DNA of 64,000 bases from Desulfospira sp963664655 (GCA_963664655.2 CAXXHM010000001.1:930001-994000); one strand, 5' to 3'; shown: positions 1-8,835, numbered from the stretch's first letter. Notes: a model not told the origin generated them from the sequence alone. Translations and numbers: made by a program.

Positions 1-84
1 CGTGCCCGGAACCGGCGGGTGGAAATTGTCTATGAACGGGACAGTATTGCCCGGCAGTTTGATGATATGAAAGCAAGAAACTAG
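1..84 (+). CDS. C-terminal end of an OmpA-family protein (partial)
   Basis: The first 27 codons of the window are open in frame 1 and end at TAG 82-84. They contain N-R-R-V-E-I followed by V-Y-E-R. NRRVEI is the typical end of the OmpA/MotB peptidoglycan-binding domain, whose arginine helps hold diaminopimelate, so the missing upstream part is probably an outer-membrane or periplasmic peptidoglycan-anchoring protein. Only the tail is present, so the class (lipoprotein Pal, OmpA barrel or stand-alone domain) cannot be told. It converges on the minus-strand gene that follows. Confidence 0.6.
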   Translation, partial: RARNRRVEIVYERDSIARQFDDMKARN

Positions 85-158
85 AGACTGGAAACAAGAA
101 ACAAGAGGGGCTGTACATAAATTGCCGTCATGGCCTTGACAGCCTGTCTGCCCCTGGG

Positions 159-596
159 CTAAATCCCTTCAGCCTTCAGCCTGAACGCCTCTAATTTTTC
201 CAGTTCAAGGGTGGTGATCCGGATCAGGTCCTTTCGGGGAGCCCCTTTTTTCATGCCCGGACAGGCCCCGGCCATGGCGTCCCAGTTTTCCGGATTTTTG
301 ATAAGGGCCCGGATAAAGGGCCAGGCCCGGCACATATAGGGTTTGACCGGGTGGATGGTGCACTGGCGCTGGTCATCAAAGAAAATACACTTACCGTTTT
401 CGCCCTGGGTTAACACGGGCTTTGACCCGGCCATGTCACAGTACTCATTCACAAACAACGCCGGATCGGTCCCGATGAAGCGGGCAATGTTGCGGATATC
501 CGCATCCGTGACATAGGTGCCGCCAAATCCCCGGCAGCATTCCCCGCAAAGTTTGCATTGAAAAATATCTTCAGCGGTCTTACAGTCAGAATCCAT
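159..596 (-). CDS. YkgJ-type cysteine-cluster protein
   Basis: A 145-residue protein of the YkgJ / CxxCxxCC family (putative zinc- or iron-chelating domain). The cluster C-K-L-C-G-E-C-C lies at about residues 14-23, and further cysteines follow in C-T-I-H-P-V-K-P-Y-M-C-R-A-W-P-F near residue 80, the family's second signature. The biochemical role of the family is not settled. Its start overlaps the end of recR by 11 nt, so it is probably translationally coupled and the last gene of the dnaX-ybaB-recR run. There is no signal peptide, so it should be cytosolic. Confidence 0.85.
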   Translation of the reverse strand: MDSDCKTAEDIFQCKLCGECCRGFGGTYVTDADIRNIARFIGTDPALFVNEYCDMAGSKPVLTQGENGKCIFFDDQRQCTIHPVKPYMCRAWPFIRALIKNPENWDAMAGACPGMKKGAPRKDLIRITTLELEKLEAFRLKAEGI

Positions 597-1185
597 ATCT
601 TTTTTCCATGGCCTTTTGCATGGTCAGCGGGTCCACATATTTTAAGTCTTCGCCCAAAGGAACCCCCGAGGCAATCCGGGTGATCTTAATCTTCCTTTTT
701 TGCAGCCGGTCGCAAATGTAGGTGGCCGTGGCCTCTCCTTCCACGTTGGTCCGCAGGGCCAGGATGATTTCTTTGATTTTGCTGGGGTCTGCCCGGCCAA
801 AGAGCTCCGACAGCCTGATGTCATCGGGCCCGATCCCGTCAATGGGGGACAGGACCCCCCCCAGGATATGGTAGGTGCCCAAAAAGGCGTTTGATTTCTC
901 AATCACGGCCATGTCCGCGGGATTTTCCACCACACAGATGATGGAAGGATCTCTTGACGGGTCATTGCAGATGGCGCAGGTGTCGTGGTCGCTTAAATTA
1001 AAACAGGTGGAACAGGTCTTTACCTTTTGTTTCAGCTCTGTGATGGCCTTTGCCATATCAGCAGATTCGCGGTCCGGGGCATAAAGCAGGTGAAGGGCCA
1101 GGCGTTCTGCTGTTTTCTGCCCGATCCCGGGCAGGGTGCAAAGGCTGTTGATCAGCTTTATGACAGCTTCAGGGTAGTGGTTCAC
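586..1185 (-). CDS. recR: Recombination mediator RecR
   Basis: A 199-residue protein of normal RecR length. It has an N-terminal helix-hairpin-helix (L-P-G-I-G-Q-K-T-A near residue 18), a four-cysteine zinc finger (C58, C61, C70, C73) and a Toprim domain beginning I-C-V-V-E-N-P, with the family signature G-T-Y-H-I-L-G-G. RecR works with RecO/RecF to load RecA on gapped DNA. It lies 10 nt downstream of ybaB in the common dnaX-ybaB-recR order, which supports both the call and one transcript. Confidence 0.97.
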   Translation of the reverse strand: MNHYPEAVIKLINSLCTLPGIGQKTAERLALHLLYAPDRESADMAKAITELKQKVKTCSTCFNLSDHDTCAICNDPSRDPSIICVVENPADMAVIEKSNAFLGTYHILGGVLSPIDGIGPDDIRLSELFGRADPSKIKEIILALRTNVEGEATATYICDRLQKRKIKITRIASGVPLGEDLKYVDPLTMQKAMEKRYGF

Positions 1186-1195
1186 AGCTTTAAAA

Positions 1196-1504
1196 TCAGA
1201 GACCCGGAATATTCAGGCCGCCGGTCAACTTGTTCATTTCAGCGGAAACCATTTCCTGGGCTTTGTTCAGGGCATCGTTAACAGCGGCCTGAATCAGATC
1301 CTGGAGCATTTCCACATCTTCAGGGTCCACCACCTCTTTTTCAAGGACAATGGATTCAATCTTCTGCCCCCCATTGGCCACCACCTTGACCATGCCGCCG
1401 CCGGCCGAGGCTTCGACGGTTTTCAAGACCAGCTCCTCCTGGGTCTTGAGCATTTTTTTCTGAAGCTTCTGGGCCTGTTTCATCATATTGTTCATATTTC
1501 TCAT
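1196..1504 (-). CDS. YbaB/EbfC nucleoid-associated protein
   Basis: A 102-residue protein with the family's early M-K-Q-A-Q-K-L-Q-K-K-M motif, the central V-K-V-V-A-N-G-G and the DPEDVEMLQDLI segment near residue 60. YbaB/EbfC proteins are small dimeric DNA-binding proteins almost always sitting between dnaX and recR, as here. The spacer to dnaX (1505-1592) is made of short repeated words (GCTATTAGC, AAGCTAATAGCTAA) and has no gene. Confidence 0.95.
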   Translation of the reverse strand: MRNMNNMMKQAQKLQKKMLKTQEELVLKTVEASAGGGMVKVVANGGQKIESIVLEKEVVDPEDVEMLQDLIQAAVNDALNKAQEMVSAEMNKLTGGLNIPGL

Positions 1505-1592
1505 TTTATCATCTCCTTGTTATTTAGCTATTAGCCGGTAGCTGCTTACAACCTTCCTTTAAGCTAAAGGCTAAAAGCTAATAGCTAACAGC

Positions 1593-3254
1593 TTATATTA
1601 TTTCTCCGTCAAAGATCCTTATGGCCTCCTGAACCAGAGGATGCCCAAAGGCAGCCTGTTTTATTTTGATATCTTCATGGTTTTTCTGGTGTTCAATGAC
1701 CGGACTGTTTTCAGAAACAATGTTAAAGCTCAGGGTTTTTCCCAAAAAATTCCGGCAAAGATCAATCAGGTCTTTTCGTTTGTTTTCCAGCCTTGATTTG
1801 TCAAAGGCAGAGCAGTTTTCCAGTTCTACCAGAATGTGGCCGTCATCGGGTTCCCTGACCTTTGCGTTTATCAGCAGCACATGGATAAAGGGCAGGTGCT
1901 GTTCGATTTCTTTTAAAAACCCCTGCCAGTTCCGCTGGGGGGGAACCGGAGCAGGTGCCGGGGGTTCGGGCACACTGGAGACCTCCGGCACAGGCGCCGG
2001 GGGAAAAGGGGGCCCTGTCCGGCCCTGGGGTTCCCGGGGGACAGTCGGCGGGCTTTGAGGGGGCGGCTGTGGGACTGGCGGGGCAGCCGCCGGTGCCGGC
2101 ATATTTTCAAACGATCTGGCCAGGGTGTCCAGGCGGAGGATCACCTGGTCAAGATCTGCATTGGGCCTGATCCGGAGCATTTTGAGCAGGATCATTTCAA
2201 TGGCGGTCCGGGTGTGGGAAGAAAATTTGATAATGGATTCTTCCTTTAACAGGGTGGCCAGCAGCGCACCCAGATAATTTTCAGAAAATCCCGACACCAG
2301 GTCTGATATCTGTCTTGTTTCCGTGTCGGCCAGGTTGACCGGCGCATGTTCAGGGCCGCACAGCCGGATAACGTTTAAATTGCGGAAATGAAGGATAATG
2401 TCGGCATAAAATTTTTTTAAATCAAGACCGGAATCATCCACTTTTTCCACAATGTCCAGAAGGGCGGCCCCGTCCCGGTTAAAAATAGCCGATGCTGTGC
2501 TGAACAAGAGCTTCCTGTCCGGGACCCCCAGCCGGTCCACCAGGTGTTCCCGGGTAATGGTGGTTGCGTCGCTGGAGGACAGAATCCGGTCCAGCAGGCT
2601 TAAGGAGTCCCGCACAGACCCGTCCGCCTCCATGGCGATAATGTCAAGGCCTTCCCGGTCCACGGAAAATCCTTCCATAGCGCACAGCTTGTTCAGGTGA
2701 TCTGAAATGTCAGCTAAGGGGATCCTTCCTAAATCATGCCTCTGGCAACGGGACAAAATGGTGGCCGGGATCTTGTGGACTTCCGTGGTGGCAAAGATGA
2801 ACATCACATGGGCCGGCGGCTCTTCCAGGGTTTTGAGCAGGGCGTTAAATGCGGCCGTGGACAGCATATGCACCTCATCAATGATGTATATCTTATACGG
2901 TGCGGCCGACGGCATATAAGCCACGTTTTCTCTAAGTTCCCGGATCTGGTCCACGCTGTTGTTGGAGGCCCCGTCAATTTCAAATACGTCGGAACAATGG
3001 CCCTGGATGATATCTTTGCAGACGGGGCACTGGTTGCAGGGGGTTGGGGTAGGCCCATGAACACAGTTCATGGCCTTGGCCATAATCCGTGCAATGGTGG
3101 TTTTCCCCGTTCCCCTGGGCCCGGTAAACAAAATGGCATGGGCCACCCGGTCCGCTGAAATGGCGTTGGTCAGGGTCCGGGTCACATGGGCCTGCCCGAG
3201 TACATCCTCGAATGTCTGGGGCCGATATTTTCTGGCAAGTACTTGATATGACAT
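1593..3254 (-). CDS. dnaX: DNA polymerase III subunit gamma/tau
   Basis: A 553-residue clamp-loader ATPase. Walker A G-P-R-G-T-G-K-T is near residue 45, a zinc module has cysteines at about 64, 73, 76 and 79, Walker B I-I-D-E-V-H-M is near residue 125, and the SRC sensor is in S-R-C-Q-R-H. A proline/alanine-rich linker (about residues 380-440) leads to a C-terminal domain like the tau-specific part, so the full-length product is tau-like. I saw no clear slippery site for a short gamma form. It is the first gene of the minus-strand run into ybaB, recR and ykgJ. Confidence 0.96.
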   Translation of the reverse strand: MSYQVLARKYRPQTFEDVLGQAHVTRTLTNAISADRVAHAILFTGPRGTGKTTIARIMAKAMNCVHGPTPTPCNQCPVCKDIIQGHCSDVFEIDGASNNSVDQIRELRENVAYMPSAAPYKIYIIDEVHMLSTAAFNALLKTLEEPPAHVMFIFATTEVHKIPATILSRCQRHDLGRIPLADISDHLNKLCAMEGFSVDREGLDIIAMEADGSVRDSLSLLDRILSSSDATTITREHLVDRLGVPDRKLLFSTASAIFNRDGAALLDIVEKVDDSGLDLKKFYADIILHFRNLNVIRLCGPEHAPVNLADTETRQISDLVSGFSENYLGALLATLLKEESIIKFSSHTRTAIEMILLKMLRIRPNADLDQVILRLDTLARSFENMPAPAAAPPVPQPPPQSPPTVPREPQGRTGPPFPPAPVPEVSSVPEPPAPAPVPPQRNWQGFLKEIEQHLPFIHVLLINAKVREPDDGHILVELENCSAFDKSRLENKRKDLIDLCRNFLGKTLSFNIVSENSPVIEHQKNHEDIKIKQAAFGHPLVQEAIRIFDGEII

Positions 3255-3484
3255 GTTGTCAGGGAAAATCCGCTTGGGTAAAAATTTTGCCCGCAGCCTG
3301 TACGGGGCATCTGCTGTTCAGTTTAACCGCCGGACAATCGCACCCCATTCACGGGTTCCGGACCGGATCAATCTATATACCAAAGGCCTGTGTTCAGGTC
3401 AATTTCAGGGGGGAATTTTTTTCAGGGCCCTGCCGCGTAATTTGCGCAGGGGCCTTCTTGGTGCGGCAGGGTTTATGTATAAAC

Positions 3485-3536
3485 GGCCATCCGGCTGAAG
3501 GGATGTGCAATCCTGAACCCCTTCAGCCGGATGGCC
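3485..3536. repeat. Perfect 18-bp inverted repeat (hairpin)
   Basis: Arm 3485-3502 (GGCCATCCGGCTGAAGGG) is exactly complementary to 3519-3536, with a 16-nt loop. A short T run follows at 3541-3544. It could form a strong hairpin on either strand. No gene reads into it on the plus strand and the dnaX start is 230 bases away, so a simple terminator role is not obvious. Confidence 0.7.
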
Positions 3537-3688
3537 TGCATTTTAGTAACTTGAATCCCCGTTTTAGGGAGGTTGATGTGTTCTCATAAAGATTCCCTGC
3601 AATATTGAGTTGATCTCATGTAAAATCCGGTCTATTAAAACAACAGACACCCTTGATAACCAATTGGTGTCTGAACAGGAATCCGCGT

Positions 3689-3874
3689 TTGGATGAAACG
3701 CTGCCCGGATGCAGGCCCCAGGAAAAGTTGCAGCCAAAGCAACCGTTTGGTTGTGAGGCCTGCCGCTTTTCCCGTTGGTTGTGAGGCCTGCCGCTTTTCC
3801 CGTTGGTTGTGAGGCCTGCCGCTTTTCCCGCAGCCCGGCAGACGGGTGACGTTTCATCCAGACACCACACCAAG
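3689..3874. repeat. Family-B palindromic element, copy 1
   Basis: The outer arms are TTTGGATGAAACGCTGCCC (from 3689) and GGGTGACGTTTCATCCAGAC (to 3865, running on to CACCAC at 3874), which are near reverse complements. The same arm sequence recurs at 5258, 8836 and 11540. The right arm ends just before the Shine-Dalgarno of the next gene. In this copy the loop holds three tandem 28-bp units. Confidence 0.65.
3749..3830 (+). repeat. Three tandem 28-bp repeats
   Basis: The unit starting GGTTGTGAGGCCTGCCGC occurs at 3749, 3777 and 3805, with exact copies and no spacers between them (the last lacks two bases). It lies in the loop of the family-B palindrome. The lack of spacers rules out a CRISPR array. 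Confidence 0.9.
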
Positions 3875-3881
3875 GAGCACC

Positions 3882-5264
3882 ATGACCTACGATGTAATCA
3901 TAGTGGGCGGAGGACCGGCCGGACTTTTTGCCGCCTGTTATCTGCTGGAACATTCAAACTTAAAAGTCCTTCTCATTGAAAAGGGAAGGGACTCCCTGAA
4001 ACGGAAATGTCCCAACCACAACCTGCAAAAGTGTACCCAGTGTACCCCGTGCAATATTCTTTCAGGGATCGGCGGGGCAGGCCTGTATTCAGACGGCAAG
4101 CTCAACTTTATCCCCCGGCTTGGCAAGACTGATCTGACCCAGTTCATGTCCCTGAATGCCGCCCAGAAACTCATTGATGAGACTGAAGCCCTGTTTACCC
4201 GGTTCAAGATGGACGGGCCGGTCTTCCCCACCAACATAGACCAGGCAAAACAAATCCGGAAGGAGGCCAAGCGGTTCGGCATTGACCTGCTGCTGATCCG
4301 GCAAAAGCACCTGGGATCTGACAATTTGCCCGGCTACATTGCCGGCATGGCCGATTACATGAAAGACAAAGGTCTTGAGATTAGATTAAAAGAAGAGGTG
4401 ATCGACATCCTTGAGTCGGACAAACAGATCCACGGGGTGATCACAAAAAAAGGGGAGTACCGGGCCGGCAACGTGATCCTGGCCCCGGGCAGGATCGGGG
4501 CCAACTGGATGGCCGCCGTGGCCCAGCGCCACGGTATCGGCCTAAGCCAGCGGGGCATTGAAGTCGGGGTAAGGGTGGAGGTCCACAACGATATCATGGA
4601 TGACCTTTGCAACGTGATTTACGACCCCACCTTTTTTATCCAGACCCCGACCTATGACGACCAGACAAGGACCTTTTGCACCAATCAGGGCGGATTTATC
4701 TCCCTTGAAAACTACAGTGACTTTGTCTGTGTCAACGGCCATGCCTATACCGGGAAAAAATCAGACAACACCAATTTTGCCTTTTTGTCCAAAGTGGTGC
4801 TGACCGAACCGGTCACGGACAACCAGGCCTATGGGGAATCCATTGGCCGGCTGGCCTCTATTATCGGCGGGGGAAAGCCCATTCTCCAGCGGTTCGGGGA
4901 TCTGAAACGGGGACGACGGTCCACCTGGAACCGAATTTCCAAAGGGTATATTGAACCGACCATGACCAATGTGGTCTGCGGGGACATTGCCATGGCCCTG
5001 CCCGAACGGATTTTGTCCAACCTGATCGAGGGGCTGGAAGGCTTAAACTGTGTGGTTCCCGGGGTGGCCAACGATGAAACCCTGCTCTATGCGCCGGAAA
5101 TCAAGTTTTTTGCCACCCAGGTGGAAACTTCCAACCACCTGGAAACACAGATTAAGGGAATGTATGTGGCCGGGGACGGCCCGGGGGTGGCCGGCAATAT
5201 TGTATCTGCGGCAGCCACGGGGCTAATTCCGGCCAAACGGATTATCGAGACAAGCGGTGTTTGA
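3882..5264 (+). CDS. FAD-dependent dehydrogenase/oxidoreductase (COG2509-like)
   Basis: A 460-residue protein beginning M-T-Y-D-V-I-I-V-G-G-G-P-A-G, an N-terminal Rossmann dinucleotide fold, and ending with the A-G-D-G-P-G-V-A-G-N-I-V FAD-binding segment. A cysteine cluster (C-P-N-H-N, then C-T-Q-C-T-P-C-N) lies near residues 45-60. The pattern fits the FAD-dependent dehydrogenases grouped as COG2509; substrate and partner are unknown. I chose ATG 3882 because AAGGAG is at 3872-3877. The in-frame ATG at 3846 lies inside the upstream repeat. The stop overlaps the start of a family-B repeat. Confidence 0.8.
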   Translation: MTYDVIIVGGGPAGLFAACYLLEHSNLKVLLIEKGRDSLKRKCPNHNLQKCTQCTPCNILSGIGGAGLYSDGKLNFIPRLGKTDLTQFMSLNAAQKLIDETEALFTRFKMDGPVFPTNIDQAKQIRKEAKRFGIDLLLIRQKHLGSDNLPGYIAGMADYMKDKGLEIRLKEEVIDILESDKQIHGVITKKGEYRAGNVILAPGRIGANWMAAVAQRHGIGLSQRGIEVGVRVEVHNDIMDDLCNVIYDPTFFIQTPTYDDQTRTFCTNQGGFISLENYSDFVCVNGHAYTGKKSDNTNFAFLSKVVLTEPVTDNQAYGESIGRLASIIGGGKPILQRFGDLKRGRRSTWNRISKGYIEPTMTNVVCGDIAMALPERILSNLIEGLEGLNCVVPGVANDETLLYAPEIKFFATQVETSNHLETQIKGMYVAGDGPGVAGNIVSAAATGLIPAKRIIETSGV

Positions 5265-5387
5265 ACGATAAATCACCCATCTGCTGCGTTGCAGAAAAAT
5301 CTGCAATCCTCACAACCCTGAAGGTTGCTCCGGTTGCAAATTTTTCTGCGCCTTGCATCTGGGCAATTTCTCGTCCAAACAAGAGTT
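5258..5387. repeat. Family-B palindromic element, copy 2
   Basis: Left arm GTGTTTGAACGATAAATCAC starts at 5258 and contains the TGA stop of the preceding gene. The right arm, read on the minus strand, is CTTGTTTGGACGAGAAATTG. The arms stay complementary inward through CATCTGCTGCGTTGCAGAAA for about 50 nt. This is the fullest copy of the family in the window. Confidence 0.8.
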
Positions 5388-5411
5388 TAGATCAAAAGGC
5401 GGGTTTTCGTA

Positions 5412-5807
5412 CTATTCCGGGTAATAAATGGCGCAGGCATCATCAGACTCCCAGGCCATGACCCGGGAGACGGTGACTTTTTCGGCAATCTTTTCGGTTT
5501 CCCCCTGATCCAGAAGTGCCTGGACCTGTTGGGCAATATAGACGGCTATCCGTTCGGAAGTGGGCTGTTTTCCTTCAAACACCTCCAGCTCATTTAAGAA
5601 CTTATGGTCCAGCTGCTCATCCACCACCCGGCGGACCGCTCTTTTAATATCACCGAAATCCGCCAGCACACCCGCCGAATTAAGTTCTTTTCCCTTCACG
5701 CAGACCTCCACGTGCCAGTTGTGGCCGTGAAGGTTCTCACATTTGTGCCCCACCATGGTCAGTTGATGGGCGCCTGCAAACCGGGTTTTTACCTTGAGTT
5801 CAAACAT
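5412..5807 (-). CDS. queD: 6-carboxy-5,6,7,8-tetrahydropterin synthase QueD
   Basis: A 131-residue PTPS-family enzyme. Zinc ligands are H14 (F-A-G-A-H), H27 and H29 (H-G-H-N-W), and the catalytic cysteine is C23 in G-H-K-C-E-N, the spacing expected for QueD. It makes 6-carboxytetrahydropterin from dihydroneopterin triphosphate in queuosine (7-deazaguanine) synthesis. It lies 30 nt downstream of dnaJ on the same strand. No other queuosine gene is in the window. Confidence 0.92.
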   Translation of the reverse strand: MFELKVKTRFAGAHQLTMVGHKCENLHGHNWHVEVCVKGKELNSAGVLADFGDIKRAVRRVVDEQLDHKFLNELEVFEGKQPTSERIAVYIAQQVQALLDQGETEKIAEKVTVSRVMAWESDDACAIYYPE

Positions 5808-5837
5808 GTATATTCGCCTATAACCCTGTGAACGGGT

Positions 5838-6941
5838 TTAAAGATTTTTAAACAGGTTTTTCAACTTATTGGAAATTTTATTGGAGTCCAGCTTGTCAAA
5901 CTCGGACAACAGGTCTTTTTGCTTCTGGCTCAGCTTGGTCGGGGTTTTAATGATCACCTTGATCACCTGATCCCCCCGCCGGCCGCTTCGCAGCGAGGCT
6001 ATCCCCTGCTCTTTTAAGCGAAAACTGTCCCCGTACTGGGTGGCGGCCGGGATTTGGAACTTTTCTTCTCCCACCAGGGTGGGGATGGTGATCTCATCTC
6101 CCAACGCCGCCTGGACAAAAGAAATATCAATGGCGCAGATAACGTCTGTGCCGTCCCTTTGGAAAAATTTGTGGGGTTTGACATTGATGACCACATACAG
6201 GTCACCGGGCTGGCCCTGTGCCGTTGGCGGGCCTTCGCCTTCGCCGGTCAGCCTGAGCTTGGAGCCCACATCCACGCCGGCCGGAATCTTTACCTGAACC
6301 TTGCGGGTGACTTCCATTCGCCCCCTGCCCCGGCATTTGGGACAGGGATTGGCGATGATGATTCCCTGGCCTTTGCAGTATGGACAGGTGGTCTTGACCT
6401 TAAAGAATCCCTGGCTCTGGATAAACTGCCCGGTGCCGTGACAGTGGGAACAGGTTTCCGGGGTGCTGCCTTCCCGGGCCCCGGAACCGCCGCATTCGTC
6501 ACAGGTATCGAGTTTGGGAATGGAAATGGTTTTTTCGGTTCCAAAGGCCGCTTCCATAAAATCAATGGTCATGTTGTACCGCAGGTCAGAGCCTCTCTGG
6601 ACACGGCCGCCCCGGCCGCCCCGCCCCCCCCCAAAGCCGAAAAAGTCTTCAAAAATATCCCCGAAGCTTGAAAAAATATCTTCAAACCCTGAAGGCCCTG
6701 AATGGCCGGCCCCTTCAAGTCCCTGGTGGCCGAACTGGTCATAGATCTGCCGTTTGTTATCGTCAGACAGGACCTCGTAGGCTTCGGAAGCCTCTTTAAA
6801 CTTTTCTTCCGCCGCTTTGTTGTCGGGATTTTTATCCGGATGATATTTGATGGCCAGTTTCCGGTAGGCTTTTTTTAATTCAGGTTTTCCGACATCCCGG
6901 GAAACCCCTAAAATTTCATAGTAGTCACGTTTTTCTGTCAT
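5838..6941 (-). CDS. dnaJ: Chaperone DnaJ
   Basis: A 367-residue type I Hsp40. The J domain has HPD at residues 34-36. A G/F-rich linker (G-F-G-G-G-R-G-G-R) follows, then four CxxCxGxG zinc motifs (C-D-E-C-G-G-S-G, C-S-H-C-H-G-T-G, C-P-Y-C-K-G-Q-G, C-P-K-C-R-G-R-G) and the C-terminal substrate-binding domain. It stimulates DnaK ATPase and delivers unfolded clients. dnaK is not in the window. Probably co-transcribed with queD; the 285-nt spacer upstream (6942-7226) shows no gene. Confidence 0.97.
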   Translation of the reverse strand: MTEKRDYYEILGVSRDVGKPELKKAYRKLAIKYHPDKNPDNKAAEEKFKEASEAYEVLSDDNKRQIYDQFGHQGLEGAGHSGPSGFEDIFSSFGDIFEDFFGFGGGRGGRGGRVQRGSDLRYNMTIDFMEAAFGTEKTISIPKLDTCDECGGSGAREGSTPETCSHCHGTGQFIQSQGFFKVKTTCPYCKGQGIIIANPCPKCRGRGRMEVTRKVQVKIPAGVDVGSKLRLTGEGEGPPTAQGQPGDLYVVINVKPHKFFQRDGTDVICAIDISFVQAALGDEITIPTLVGEEKFQIPAATQYGDSFRLKEQGIASLRSGRRGDQVIKVIIKTPTKLSQKQKDLLSEFDKLDSNKISNKLKNLFKNL

Positions 6942-7226
6942 ATCCTGCCCAATTGCCGTTCAAACCGGTTGAATTTTCTTTGCCGTCCGCGTTTGGTTCT
7001 ATTTGCCGTTCCTTGTGGCAGCAGCGCTGTTTTTACCGGTCCTTAATCCAGTGTTATGGTTTGTGTTCTTGCTTCCTATATGCTATTTTGCCAACCTGCC
7101 GCAATCAAAGGCAAGGGAAACCTTATCCTTTTTGCCCGATGAGGTTAGGACCCCGGCCCAGGAACCATGTTGAAAGTCCGCAGCCGGCAACTTTAAAAAT
7201 TAATCCTAAAATTCAGGTTGTCAACG

Positions 7227-7922
7227 ATGAACAAAGAACTTGGTTTTGTCAAGGATATGTTTGACAAGATTGCCCCCCAATATGATTTTCTTAACCGCCT
7301 GCTCAGCCTCCGGCAGGATGTGGTCTGGCGGACCCAGATGGTGAAAGCCGCCCGGGTAAACCCCGGCGGGCAGGTGCTTGACGTGGCCTGCGGCACCTGT
7401 GATGTGGCCGTTGAGGTTTTAAAACAGCTCAAGGGACAGATAACCGTTACCGGGGTTGATTTTTCTGTGGGCATGCTGAAACTGGGACTGAAAAAAACAA
7501 GCCGGCACCCGCAGATCGGCCTGGTGAACGGGGACGCACTGCGCCTTCCTTTTGGCTCTGGCACCGTTGACACTGTGATGATTGCCTTTGGAATCCGGAA
7601 CATCATGAACCGGCAGGGCGCTTTGGAAGAATTCGCCAGGGTTTTAAAGGACGGGGGCCGGCTGGCGGTTCTGGAATTAACCACCCCTGAAAAAGGGTTT
7701 TTAAGGGGGCTTTACCTGACTTATTTTCAAAAAATCCTGCCCCTGATCGGTTCATTTTTTTCAAAGGATGCCCATGCCTATTCTTATCTTCCTGCCTCTG
7801 TTATCAGATTTCCACCGGCCTCAAAATTTGCCGGGATAATGGCCGGGTCCGGATATACGGATATCCGTTTTAAGCCCATGACCATGGGGATTGTAACCCT
7901 TTTTGTGGGAACAAAAGGATAG
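7227..7922 (+). CDS. menG: Demethylmenaquinone methyltransferase (UbiE/MenG family)
   Basis: A 231-residue SAM-dependent methyltransferase. The N-terminus V-K-D-M-F-D-K-I-A-P-Q-Y-D-F-L-N-R is the UbiE/MenG signature, motif I is V-L-D-V-A-C-G-T-C-D-V, and the late motif K-D-G-G-R-L-A-V-L-E is present. In an anaerobe this should be the last step of menaquinone synthesis. ATG 7227 is preferred (AGG at 7215-7217). A TTG three codons upstream is an alternative. No other men genes are adjacent. Confidence 0.92.
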   Translation: MNKELGFVKDMFDKIAPQYDFLNRLLSLRQDVVWRTQMVKAARVNPGGQVLDVACGTCDVAVEVLKQLKGQITVTGVDFSVGMLKLGLKKTSRHPQIGLVNGDALRLPFGSGTVDTVMIAFGIRNIMNRQGALEEFARVLKDGGRLAVLELTTPEKGFLRGLYLTYFQKILPLIGSFFSKDAHAYSYLPASVIRFPPASKFAGIMAGSGYTDIRFKPMTMGIVTLFVGTKG

Positions 7923-7951
7923 TGTTTCTTGACAAGTTGAAGGGCCTGCCT

Positions 7952-8067
7952 TATAACCGTCACGGACGGCTTGGATTATCCAACCAAGCACCGCCCACAA
8001 CGAAAAATGAAAGTCTTTTCGGCTTGTTAGTGAGACTTTCATATAAAACCGTCACGGACGGCTTGGG
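7952..8067 (+). repeat. Family-A three-hairpin repeat, copy 1
   Basis: The order is: hairpin CCGTC-ACG-GACGG; an imperfect hairpin CTTGGATTATCCAACCAAG; the linker CACCGCCCACAACGAAAA; then hairpin ATGAAAGTCT...AGACTTTCAT. A second CCGTCACGGACGGCTTGG starts at 8049, so a partial second unit follows. It sits between menG and the next gene, which may share the transcript. Confidence 0.85.
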
Positions 8068-8103
8068 GTATTACCTGTTTAATTTAAATATACCGGACAA
8101 AGT

Positions 8104-8781
8104 GTGAAATCAAATTTATGGTCCACCATTGAGGGAAAAATTCTGTTCCTTGGAATTTTACTTAGCGGAATCCTTCTGGGATACATTGGCTTTTATGTGG
8201 CGGTCGATCCCGGGACGGCAAAAGTTCTGGCCTTAGCCTTTATTGCCCATACCATCGGGGGGCGGGCCGCCGGCATCGGCCTTTGTATTCTGCATGGATT
8301 CGGCCCGGCGTTGACCATTGGGTATAATTTTTATTTAGAAATCCTGATTGTCTGTTTTACCTATTCCGGATTTATTTTAAGCACCACCAATTATCTTAGG
8401 ATTGAATGGGTTTCCCGGTTCATGAACCGGCTGGCGGCCAAAGCCCTGGAACAAAAAGAAAAGGTGGCCTCCTACGGCTGGATCGGCATATTTTTATTTG
8501 TCATGGCCCCCCTGCCGGTTACCGGGCCTGTGGTGGGCTCCATCATCGGATACATGATCCGGCTGGGGGTGGTGAGAAACTTTTCAGCGACGTTCTTAGG
8601 CACCCTTACCGCCATCGGGGTCTGGTATCTGTGCTTTGACTTTTTAGAACAGCGCTTCCACATGATTCAGTACATCTTTGCCGCCATTGTACTGATGATC
8701 CTTATTCCCTACCTAAGAAGAATCAAAGGGTTTATTGCCTACCTGATCAAAAAAGAACCGGATGAGAGAGAGCCCAAATAA
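8104..8781 (+). CDS. Polytopic membrane protein, small multidrug export protein-like
   Basis: A 225-residue integral membrane protein with about five to six hydrophobic segments. The central stretch F-V-M-A-P-L-P-V-T-G-P-V-V-G-S resembles the P-L-P-G-T-G-A signature of the Sm_multidrug_ex family (COG2426). No transport function has been shown for that family to my knowledge, so only the family resemblance is claimed. GTG 8104 is the only start fitting the reading frame near the repeat. It lies downstream of menG across the repeat. Confidence 0.55.
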   Translation: MKSNLWSTIEGKILFLGILLSGILLGYIGFYVAVDPGTAKVLALAFIAHTIGGRAAGIGLCILHGFGPALTIGYNFYLEILIVCFTYSGFILSTTNYLRIEWVSRFMNRLAAKALEQKEKVASYGWIGIFLFVMAPLPVTGPVVGSIIGYMIRLGVVRNFSATFLGTLTAIGVWYLCFDFLEQRFHMIQYIFAAIVLMILIPYLRRIKGFIAYLIKKEPDEREPK

Positions 8782-8835
8782 GAAATTCAGGCTGAAGGTT
8801 TATAAGCGGCAACCTTCCCCTGAGTGAGGCCCCCC

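Larger units (their letters stand above)
3255..3881. other. Long spacer between dnaX and the FAD oxidoreductase
   Basis: About 630 bases with no convincing gene. They contain a perfect 18-bp hairpin (3485-3536), a family-B palindrome (3689-3874) and, inside its loop, a 28-bp tandem repeat. I looked for the 4.5S/SRP RNA often found near dnaX (core GGTCAGGTCCGGAAGGAAG on either strand) and did not find it. Confidence 0.6.

Noticed and set aside
3255..3700. 4.5S/SRP RNA gene next to dnaX
   Set aside because: The universally conserved GGTCAGGTCCGGAAGGAAG core is absent on both strands.
3749..3830. Possible small CRISPR array (three 28-bp repeats)
   Set aside because: The units follow each other without spacers and no cas gene is in the window; it is a plain tandem repeat.
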